A DNA stretch of 5,578 nucleotides, taken from NCBI GenBank assembly GCA_035263865.1, contig DATFQX010000240.1:1-5578 (forward strand), read 5' to 3'. The translations under genes and the position numbers were made by a program. Under the pieces are notes generated by a model. That model worked only from the letters and a program-made list of their open reading frames with translations, did no database searches and was not told the DNA's origin. This document shows, in pieces, positions 1 through 5,314 of the stretch. This DNA is from VAZQ01 sp035263865. Its GTDB lineage: Bacteria; Pseudomonadota; Alphaproteobacteria; Rhizobiales; Xanthobacteraceae. How positions within the stretch are numbered: the stretch's first letter is position 1; each line of letters begins with the position of its first letter.

Positions 1-1260
1 ATGCGGCTTCTCTCCGGCGCGACGAATTCATCGAAACGGCTCGCGATCGCACTCGGGTTGCCCGCTCCCGACAATCCGCTCGACGTGGTGCGCGCCTATC
101 GCGACCGTATGAAGACCCACCGACCGATCCCGCCCAAGACCGTGGCGAAGGGGCCGGTGTTCGAGAATATCGACCGCGACGGCAAGGTCGACGTGCTGAA
201 ATTCCCGGTGCCGTTCCTGCACGAGCAGGACGGCGGCCGCTATATCGGCACCGATGACCTCGTGATCATGCGCGACCCGGAGGCGAACTGGGTCAATGGC
301 GGGACCTACCGCGCCATGGTGCAGGACAAGACCCACGTCTCGGTCTGGATCTCGCCGGGCAAGCACGGACGGCAAATTCGCGAGAAGTACTTCCGGGCCG
401 GAAAGCCGTGTCCGGTGCTGATCTCCTGCGGGCACGATCCGGTCTTATTCCTCGCCGGCGGCAACGAGCTCAAATTCGGTCTCTGCGAATACGACTATGC
501 CGGCGGCCACCGCGGTGAGCCGTACGAGATCGTGCTGAGCGAGCTTCACGGCCTGCCGATGCCGGCCCATGCCGAGATCGTGCTCGAAGGCGAGATGGTC
601 GAGACCATCAAGGCGAAGGAAGGACCCTTCGGCGAGTTCACGGGTTATTACGCTTCGAGCCCGAGCGAGCAGCCGCTGGTGGAGGTCAAGCGCGTCTATT
701 ACCGCAACGATCCGATCCTCGGCATCGCCTCGCCGATGCGCCCGCCGTCTGATTTCTCTTTCAGCAAATGCGTGATGAAAGCCGGCATGATCTGGGACGA
801 GGTCGAGCGGGCGGGACTGTCCGGGGTCGCCGGCGTGTGGGTGCACGAATTCGGCGGCGCGCGCATGTTCAACGTCATCGCCATCAAGCAGGCCTATCCC
901 GGCCATGCGCGCCAGGCGGGGCTGCTGGCGGCCGGCTGCCAGTCGGCCTCCTATCTCGGGCGCTTCATCGTCGTGGTCGACGAGGATGTCGACCCAACCG
1001 ACTTGTTCGACGTGATGTGGGCGATGTGCACACGCTGCGACCCTGCCAACGACATCGAATTCGTGCGCCGCACCTGGAGCGGACCGCTCGATCCAATGCT
1101 CGACAAGGCGAGCTCGACCAATTCGCGCGCCATCATCGATGCCTGCCGGCCATTCGAGCGGCTTGCGGATTTTCCCATGGTCGCGCGCGCGAGCCCCGAG
1201 TTGCGGCAGAAGGTCAAGGACAAATTCGCCGATCTCCTCGGCAGGATCGGCTGCGCCTGA
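1..1260 (+). CDS. UbiD-family prenylated-FMN-dependent decarboxylase (5' partial)
   Basis: Reversible (de)carboxylase of the UbiD family, a cytoplasmic enzyme that uses prenylated FMN supplied by a UbiX partner; no ubiX is in the window. By residue of the visible part, the family active site is complete. Asn99, His122 and Glu163 match the metal/phosphate-binding Asn-His-Glu. Arg104 (in GGTYRAMVQDK) and the Glu207/Glu212 pair (in EGPFGEFTGYY) match the catalytic Arg-Glu-Glu of fungal Fdc1, with the same N+5=R and E+5=E spacing. The visible 419 residues begin at the family segment normally found some 60-70 residues in (KRLAIALGLP). The ATG at base 1 is therefore probably an internal Met, and the N-terminal flavin-domain segment is cut off by the window edge. 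Substrate unknown: the family covers 4-hydroxybenzoate, cinnamates, protocatechuate, phthalates and heteroaromatic acids. The neighbouring aldolase-like and cupin genes favour aromatic acid catabolism over ubiquinone synthesis, so no ubiD symbol is given. The frame is intact to its TGA. Confidence 0.5.
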   Translation: MRLLSGATNSSKRLAIALGLPAPDNPLDVVRAYRDRMKTHRPIPPKTVAKGPVFENIDRDGKVDVLKFPVPFLHEQDGGRYIGTDDLVIMRDPEANWVNGGTYRAMVQDKTHVSVWISPGKHGRQIREKYFRAGKPCPVLISCGHDPVLFLAGGNELKFGLCEYDYAGGHRGEPYEIVLSELHGLPMPAHAEIVLEGEMVETIKAKEGPFGEFTGYYASSPSEQPLVEVKRVYYRNDPILGIASPMRPPSDFSFSKCVMKAGMIWDEVERAGLSGVAGVWVHEFGGARMFNVIAIKQAYPGHARQAGLLAAGCQSASYLGRFIVVVDEDVDPTDLFDVMWAMCTRCDPANDIEFVRRTWSGPLDPMLDKASSTNSRAIIDACRPFERLADFPMVARASPELRQKVKDKFADLLGRIGCA

Positions 1261-1279
1261 TACGGACAGCCCTCCTGCG

Positions 1280-1359
1280 CGAATGGCAATAACGAATGGC
1301 GAATAATGAGCGACTCATTCGCCACTCGCTACTCGCTTATTTGCTACGCGCCACTCCCC
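1280..1359. repeat. Heptad-patterned imperfect inverted repeat between genes
   Basis: The left half has the 8-mer CGAATGGC twice (1280-1287 and 1293-1300), followed by GAATAAT. The right half reads as about 7-base units: ATTCGCC, ACTCGCT, ACTCGCT, TATTTGCT, ACGCGCC, ACTCCCC (1317-1359). The halves are roughly reverse complements. The core pairs perfectly as TGGCGAAT (1297-1304) with ATTCGCCA (1317-1324), and an inner GAG/CTC closes a CGA loop. No T-tract follows directly, so it is not a typical intrinsic terminator. It could still stabilise the upstream mRNA end or be a member of a dispersed intergenic repeat family. Confidence 0.5.
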
Positions 1360-1390
1360 CGGCCCGCCGCCACACACGGAGAACCCAACC

Positions 1391-2248
1391 ATGCCCGACT
1401 CATTCGCCGAACTGCGCCACGAACTGGCCGTCGCCAACCGCGTTCTCGCCAACGAAGGCATTATCGACGCGTTCGGACACATCAGCGCCCGCAATCCGAA
1501 GAATCCGGACCGCTATTTCATCTCGCGCCATCGCGCTTCGGAGCTGGTGGAGCCGTCCGACATTCTGGAGATGACGCTCGATTCCAAGCCGGTCATGCCG
1601 ACGAACGTGCGTCTCTACAGCGAAATGGTGATCCACGGCGAAATCTACAAAGCGCGGCCCGACGTCAACTCCGTGTGTCACCATCATGCCCCCGCGGTGC
1701 TGCCCTTCTGCGCGACCGGGGTGGAGCTCGTCCCGCTCTTCCACCTCGGCGGCACGCTCGGAACGAAGGTGCCGTTCTGGGACAGCCGGGATGAATTCGG
1801 CGATACCAATCTGCTGGTGAGGACGCCGGAGGAAGGCGCCTCGCACGCCCGCGCGCTCGGTCCGCACTACATGCTGCTGCTGCGCCGCCACGGCGCGTCG
1901 CTTGCCGGCAAATCGCTGCGCGAATGCGTCTTCCGTTCGATCTACACCACCCGCAACGCCGAGCTGCAGTTGCGTGCGATGGCGATCGGAACGCTAGGAC
2001 CGCTTTCTCCGGGGGAAGTGGAGAAATGCGGCGGGCACAACCTCGGTTCGCGCGGGGTCGAGCGGGCATGGGAGTATTGGGTGACGCGGCTGCAAAAGGC
2101 GGAAGCGATGTGGGCCGCTGCCGGTTTGCCGCGACTGAAGGACCTTGCCGCGGTGGCGCGGCCGCAAACGGCCGGGCTTGCGCCGGCGCGGCGCGCGGTG
2201 CGGCGCGAATCCCGCGCAAGTCGAACCGGCGCAAGGAAACGGCGGTGA
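1391..2248 (+). CDS. Class II aldolase/adducin-family protein, possible aromatic-acid decarboxylase
   Basis: A 285-aa zinc-type class II aldolase fold, cytoplasmic. All metal and catalytic positions of L-fuculose-1-phosphate aldolase are present: Glu78 (SEMVIH), His97 and His99 (CHHHAP) and His167 (RRHGAS), with the same 19-residue Glu-to-His spacing. The stretch after the His motif (AVLPFCATGVELVPLFHLGG, then VPFWD) resembles the branch containing HCOMODA decarboxylase and 3,4-dihydroxyphthalate decarboxylase more than sugar-phosphate aldolases. That suggests decarboxylation of an aromatic or ring-cleavage acid, which is an inference. The ATG is supported by GGAG at 1378-1381, 9 nt upstream. 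It follows the UbiD gene by 130 nt on the same strand, so co-transcription is plausible but the repeat lies between. Oddity: residues 257-285 form a basic tail with 11 Arg/Lys and a single acidic residue, beyond the folded domain. Alternatives are a true aldolase or an epimerase. Confidence 0.5.
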   Translation: MPDSFAELRHELAVANRVLANEGIIDAFGHISARNPKNPDRYFISRHRASELVEPSDILEMTLDSKPVMPTNVRLYSEMVIHGEIYKARPDVNSVCHHHAPAVLPFCATGVELVPLFHLGGTLGTKVPFWDSRDEFGDTNLLVRTPEEGASHARALGPHYMLLLRRHGASLAGKSLRECVFRSIYTTRNAELQLRAMAIGTLGPLSPGEVEKCGGHNLGSRGVERAWEYWVTRLQKAEAMWAAAGLPRLKDLAAVARPQTAGLAPARRAVRRESRASRTGARKRR

Positions 2249-2258
2249 TTCGGCCGCG

Positions 2259-2292
2259 TTAACGCTCCGTTAACACTCCTGGGAGTTACAAT
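2259..2292 (+). promoter_or_regulatory. CtrA-type box overlying the -35 of a candidate promoter
   Basis: TTAACGCTCCGTTAAC at 2259-2274 is an exact match to TTAA-N7-TTAA-C, the binding consensus of the alphaproteobacterial cell-cycle regulator CtrA. It also reads as two GTTAAC palindromes one helical turn (11 bp) apart. A good -10 (TACAAT, 2287-2292) lies 12 nt downstream. A -35 for it would fall inside the box, the arrangement known for CtrA-activated promoters. Between them is a short inverted repeat, ACTCC-TG-GGAGT (2275-2286). Transcription would start near 2299 and run about 150 nt before the 74-aa gene at 2450. No good sigma-70 -35 is visible, which fits an activator-dependent promoter. 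Confidence 0.5.
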
Positions 2293-2449
2293 CGCGGCGT
2301 GGGCAGCGGGCCTACGTCGAGTGCCGCCGGCCGCGATTCGAAAGCGGCAACACCACGGCGGGAGAATTCACAATAGTTGACGCGTAGCGCCCGATTGTCG
2401 CCAAAAACGATTTGTACCCGCCCCTCGCGCGAAACATCGGGGGAACACG

Positions 2450-2674
2450 ATGCAAACAAAGCGAACTTACCAGGTGCAACATTGGCCCGACGGCCAATGG
2501 AATCCCGAGCACAACTGGCGCAAAATCGAAGCCGCCAGCGAAAAAGAGGCAGCTGAGAAGGTGTGCGGTCTTGCACTGACCGAGCACGGGACGCTCGCAC
2601 AGCTTCGCGCCCGCGTCCTCACTTTCGGCGATCTCAAGCAGCGCAGCGCCACGTCGTTTTATATCGTGGAATAG
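2450..2674 (+). CDS. Small orphan protein of 74 aa, function unknown
   Basis: I do not recognise a named family. It is probably a real gene: the ATG is preceded by a strong GGGGGA (2439-2444) with a 5-nt spacer. The protein has balanced composition with aromatic residues at regular places (TYQVQHW, NWRKIEAAS, SFYIVE), and a promoter-like element lies upstream. There is no signal peptide or membrane segment, so it is likely cytoplasmic. The pattern suggests a small alpha/beta domain: a strand at about residues 5-10, a helix over the Glu/Lys/Ala-rich stretch 26-40 (EAASEKEAAEKVCG), a further helix near 47-53, and a closing strand at 68-73. One Cys (39) and no metal motif are seen. It stands apart from the flanking genes, with gaps of 201 and 322 nt, and is probably its own transcription unit. 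The CtrA-type box would place it under cell-cycle control. There is no sequence sign of a role in the surrounding catabolic genes. Confidence 0.5.
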   Translation: MQTKRTYQVQHWPDGQWNPEHNWRKIEAASEKEAAEKVCGLALTEHGTLAQLRARVLTFGDLKQRSATSFYIVE

Positions 2675-2996
2675 GTCACGCGCGCTTAGCCACGATTTCC
2701 CATCCTCCCATCACCCATCGCTCGATGACGTGACCGCCGCTGGCGGTCTCTCGCGTTGCGAGCCCCCTCGGCAGGGGCATAGCGCGCATCGCTTTTGCGT
2801 ATACGCGCGTGGCGCCAACCACGCGGCCGTCGCGCCGCGTTCCGCATGGCGAAACGTGTGCGCTGCGGCGCAGCGGCGAGCGTTGCGCACCTGCCCGTTA
2901 TCCCGTAATGACAGCGCACGGTTCCACCACAGCTCGCTTGCAACAACGGGCGGCACGGATCGCGCAAGCCGCAACCGATTCGAAGGGAGGCCCGCA
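2675..2996. other. Gene-free, hairpin-rich intergenic region or leader
   Basis: No credible gene is seen in these 322 bases on either strand; the open frames are Arg/Ala-rich and lack family features. The region is dense in short perfect hairpins. Three lie back to back: GACCGCC-GCT-GGCGGTC (2732-2748), CTCGC-GTT-GCGAG (2750-2762) and CCCCT-CGGC-AGGGG (2764-2777). Two more follow: CGCGTGG/CCACGCG with a 6-nt loop (2806-2825) and CGCTGC-GGC-GCAGCG (2861-2875). The last is enclosed by GTGCGC (2858-2863) and GCGCAC (2885-2890), which could pair instead. A separated pair, GCTTGC/GCAAGC (2936-2941 and 2964-2969), lies just before the cupin ribosome binding site. The region may hold the terminator of the 74-aa gene, a structured 5' leader of the cupin operon, a small RNA, or a degenerate dispersed repeat. 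The sequence alone does not decide. Confidence 0.5.
2797..2806. promoter_or_regulatory. Perfect 10-bp palindrome, possible operator
   Basis: GCGTATACGC is self-complementary over all ten bases and contains the most AT-rich core in an otherwise very GC-rich stretch. It sits 190 nt upstream of the first cupin gene. It could be half of a regulator site or part of the local secondary structure, since it touches the 2806-2825 hairpin. There is no recognised regulator family match and no regulator gene in the window. Confidence 0.5.
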
Positions 2997-3596
2997 ATGA
3001 CGGGCATGTACGATCAAGTACGGCCGGGCATTGGTCACAACCAGCCCGACGAATATGCCGAGGAGAAGAAGCACGAGAAGTGGGAGCGCTGGGCCAAGAA
3101 GCGCACCTTCGTGCGCGCGCTGGAAGGCACCTACAGTCACCTCTACAAGGCGTTGCTCGAGGAGAAGCGGGTCTATCCGTCCCGCGACGTGCCGTGGAAG
3201 GGCGGCCCCGGCCAATTCGGCAAGAGCGTGATCAGCCCACAAGCGACCACCATCATCCAGTCGATGGAATCGCATATCGAGGCCTACGCGCCCGGGGCCT
3301 ACGGCCAGAAGCACGGCCACCTCAACAGCGCGGTGTTCTACGTGCTCAAGGGCCGCGGCCATGACGTGCACGATGGCCGGCACATTCCCTGGAAGGCCGG
3401 CGACGTGATGATCGTCGAGAACGGTTGCGTCCATCAGCACTTCAACGACGATCCCGAGAACGAAGCAATTCTCCTGGTGTTCAAAGCCAAGCCGCTGTTC
3501 CTGTTCATGCACCTCCTGTTCCAGAAGATCGTGGAATGGCCGCCCGACAAATTGCCGCCCGGCCAGGACTCCTACAAACCACCGGCCGACATTTGA
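2997..3596 (+). CDS. Single-domain cupin with gentisate-dioxygenase-like three-His site
   Basis: A 199-aa cytoplasmic cupin. The start at 2997 is chosen because GGGAGG (2985-2990) sits 6 nt upstream; the frame is open further 5' but without another supported start. Residues 1-80 are a charged helical region (AEEKKHEKWERWAKKR), followed by the cupin barrel at about 83-165. Motif 1 is KHGHLNSAVFYVLKG, with His106 and His108, but Ala/Val replace the usual metal-binding Glu. Motif 2 is AGDVMIVENGCVHQHFN, with His146 and Asn150. HxH-xx-SA-x-F followed by a third His is the pattern of gentisate 1,2-dioxygenase and its relatives, which bind Fe(II) with three histidines, so a ring-cleaving or related non-heme iron role is inferred. 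Those enzymes are normally bicupins of about 350 aa; this is half that length, and the next gene is another cupin. It could instead be a non-catalytic ligand-binding cupin. It heads a tight three-gene operon. Confidence 0.5.
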   Translation: MTGMYDQVRPGIGHNQPDEYAEEKKHEKWERWAKKRTFVRALEGTYSHLYKALLEEKRVYPSRDVPWKGGPGQFGKSVISPQATTIIQSMESHIEAYAPGAYGQKHGHLNSAVFYVLKGRGHDVHDGRHIPWKAGDVMIVENGCVHQHFNDDPENEAILLVFKAKPLFLFMHLLFQKIVEWPPDKLPPGQDSYKPPADI

Positions 3597-3608
3597 GGAG
3601 CACGAGCG

Positions 3609-4169
3609 ATGCCTTTCGAGGACAAAGGTCCGGCGTTGTCCGGCTCCGCCACTTGCAGCTTCCACGCCGACGACGTCGCGGCTTCGCAAGATTTCCGCAA
3701 GCAGTATGAAACGCGGACCAACGTCGTCAAAGCGGAAGAGATGCCGTGGGAGCGTTCCGCCGACGGCTTGATCAAGCATCTCGTGCACCATCGCCTGAAC
3801 ACGCGCGAATGCTGCGTCGAGGCCTATATGCAGTTCCTCAAGGCCGGCGAACGCTCCGGCAAGCATCGCCACATGTGGGAGGAGGTCATCTTCGTGGTCG
3901 AAGGCTCCGGCTACGACCTGCATTGGGACATGAAGTTCGACTGCCTCGATGCCTTCAAATGGGAATGGGCCGAGGTGCCGAAGAAGTTCGAGTGGAAAGA
4001 GGGCGACTACATCTACATCCCGCCTTTCACCACCCATCAGCACTTCGCGACCGCAGAGGCGCGGCTCATCATGATGAGCAACCGGATGGTCAAGGAGATG
4101 GGCTACGACTGGTTCGATCAGGTGGAGAACGCGCCGGGATTCGAACCCGGCCAAAAGTCGCAGCGGTGA
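3609..4169 (+). CDS. Single-domain cupin with canonical 2-His/Glu/His metal site
   Basis: A 186-aa cytoplasmic cupin, 12 nt after the previous cupin. Its ribosome binding site GAGGAG (3595-3600) overlaps that gene's stop codon, so the two are translationally close. The barrel spans about residues 70-160. Motif 1 is GKHRHMWEEVIFVVEGSG, with His86, His88 and Glu92. Motif 2 is EGDYIYIPPFTTHQHFA, with His143; the usual terminal Asn is Ala147. The metal site is thus complete, unlike its neighbour, and likely binds Fe(II), Mn(II) or Ni(II). An insertion between the motifs (MKFDCLDAFKWEWAEVPKKFEW) lengthens the usual spacing. It shares EAY, GKHxH, a GxGxD step and HQHF with the upstream cupin, suggesting an old tandem duplication. 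Reaction unknown: dioxygenase, isomerase, or a partner subunit of the first cupin. The C-terminus APGFEPG is encoded by a sequence that looks like a tRNA T-arm on the other strand. Confidence 0.5.
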   Translation: MPFEDKGPALSGSATCSFHADDVAASQDFRKQYETRTNVVKAEEMPWERSADGLIKHLVHHRLNTRECCVEAYMQFLKAGERSGKHRHMWEEVIFVVEGSGYDLHWDMKFDCLDAFKWEWAEVPKKFEWKEGDYIYIPPFTTHQHFATAEARLIMMSNRMVKEMGYDWFDQVENAPGFEPGQKSQR

Positions 4170-4187
4170 CGTCCGAGGAGTTGCTCG

Positions 4188-5228
4188 ATGCGTGTTGGCA
4201 CTTGGACCCGGCGCGTCGCGGCCGCGGTCCTCACATTTGCGCCGCTGTCGCTCACGCAGCCGACGGCATATGCGCAGTCCCCGGCAGACTTCTACAAGGG
4301 GCGCAACGTCGAGCTCTACATCGGCTACAGCGTCGGCGGCGCCTACGATCTCTATGCGCGCGTGCTGGCGCGCCACCTCGGCAAGCACATCCCAGGAAAC
4401 CCGACCATCGTCCCCAAGAACATGGAAGGGGCCGGAAGCCTTCGCCTCGCCAACTGGCTCTACAATGTCGGTGCGAAGGACGGCACCGTGCTCGCCACCA
4501 TCGGCCGCGGCACCGCGTTCGATCCGCTGCTCGGCTCCAAGGGCGCGCAGTTTCGCGCCGACAAGTTCACCTGGATCGGCAGCGCCAACAACGAGGTCAG
4601 CGTGTGCGTCGCCTGGAAGACGAGCGGCGTCACCGGGTTCGAAGATACGCTGAGCAAGGAGCTCATCGTCGGCGGGACCGGCCAGGCGGCCGACACCGAT
4701 CAGTTTCCGCGCATTCTCAACGGCGTGCTCGGCACCAAGTTCAGAATCGTCACCGGCTATCCCGGCGGCAACGATGTCACGCTCGCCATGGAACGGGGCG
4801 AGGTGAAGGGGCGCTGCGGCTGGTCGTGGTCGAGCGTGCTCTCGACGCACAAGCGCTGGATCGAGGACAAGTCGATCACCGTTCTGGTGCAATTGTCGCT
4901 CAACAAGCACCCCGATTTGCCCGACGTTCCACTCGTCATGGATTTCGCCAAGACCCAGGACCAGCAGCAGATGTTCAAGCTGATCTTCGCACGTCAGGTG
5001 ATGGGCCGGCCTTATCTCGCGCCGCCCGACGTGCCGAAGGACCGCGCCGAGGCGCTGCGTAAAGCCTTCATGGACGCGATGAAAGATAATGAATTTCTCG
5101 CCGACGCCGAAAAGTCGCAGCTGGAGATCACCCCGGTCGACGGCGCGGAGGTGGAGACGCTGGTGAAAGAGCTCTACCAGACGCCCAAGCCGCTCGCCGA
5201 CAAGGCGGCGCAATTCATCCGGCACTAG
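4188..5228 (+). CDS. Bug/TctC-family periplasmic solute-binding protein
   Basis: A 346-aa secreted binding protein of the tripartite tricarboxylate transporter (Bug/TctC) family, which captures carboxylic acids in the periplasm. The N-terminus is a clear signal peptide: TRR, then a hydrophobic core AAAVLTFAPLSL, then a probable cleavage site AYA|Q after residue 29. The mature part has the two-lobed family pattern: VELYIGYSVGGAYDLYARVLA (binding loop with Gly50-Gly51 and Asp54), IVPKNMEGAGSLRLANWLYN, DGTVLATIG, GGTGQAADT, YPGGNDVTLAMERGEVKG and the late LAPPDVPKDRAEALRKAF. Length matches the family. The start is supported by GAGGAG (4175-4180) with a 7-nt spacer, and it lies 18 nt after the second cupin, so it is probably in the same operon. 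No TctA/TctB membrane genes are visible, so it is an orphan here, as is common for this expanded family. The ligand is probably the acid degraded by the neighbouring enzymes (inference). No T-rich terminator is seen after its stop. Confidence 0.5.
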   Translation: MRVGTWTRRVAAAVLTFAPLSLTQPTAYAQSPADFYKGRNVELYIGYSVGGAYDLYARVLARHLGKHIPGNPTIVPKNMEGAGSLRLANWLYNVGAKDGTVLATIGRGTAFDPLLGSKGAQFRADKFTWIGSANNEVSVCVAWKTSGVTGFEDTLSKELIVGGTGQAADTDQFPRILNGVLGTKFRIVTGYPGGNDVTLAMERGEVKGRCGWSWSSVLSTHKRWIEDKSITVLVQLSLNKHPDLPDVPLVMDFAKTQDQQQMFKLIFARQVMGRPYLAPPDVPKDRAEALRKAFMDAMKDNEFLADAEKSQLEITPVDGAEVETLVKELYQTPKPLADKAAQFIRH

Positions 5229-5314
5229 GTTGCGCGCGACTCGCGGTGAACGTGATTGGTTCGGCGTCGCTTTAAGGTCCTCGCAATTGCGTGAGCCGAT
5301 GGGCACAATGCGGC

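Noticed and set aside
1297..1345. Rho-independent terminator after the UbiD gene
   Set aside because: The stem is good, but the sequence after it is CTCGCTACTCGC rather than a T-tract.
1296..1794. Two + strand frames starting at 1296 and 1306 that overlap the aldolase-like gene
   Set aside because: Both are out of frame with the gene carrying the complete class II aldolase metal site, and both begin inside the intergenic repeat without a ribosome binding site.
2377..2405. Sigma-70-like promoter starting with TTGACG at 2377
   Set aside because: No acceptable -10 lies 16-18 nt downstream (GCCAAA/CCAAAA), so only the -35 half is seen.
2686..2997. Minus-strand coding region of about 100 codons in the hairpin-rich gap
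   Set aside because: The translation is an Arg/Ala-rich low-information peptide with no supported start or recognised domain. Two minus-strand frames are open at once, as expected of GC-rich non-coding DNA.
4123..4200. A complete tRNA gene on the minus strand
   Set aside because: Only the T-arm, the acceptor 3' strand and CCA can be seen. The required partner GAACGCG for the acceptor stem is absent about 70 nt away, and no D-arm or anticodon arm is present.
2898..5306. An 802-codon open frame on the minus strand
   Set aside because: It lies antisense to the two cupins and the Bug gene. It is His/Arg/Leu/Val-rich without family motifs and is explained by the absence of stop codons opposite GC-rich codon use. 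The + strand genes have domain motifs and ribosome binding sites.
5229..5314. Terminator or promoter between the Bug and ThDP genes
   Set aside because: Only a 4-bp CGCG-ACT-CGCG stem without T residues, and no paired -35/-10, is visible in these 86 bases.
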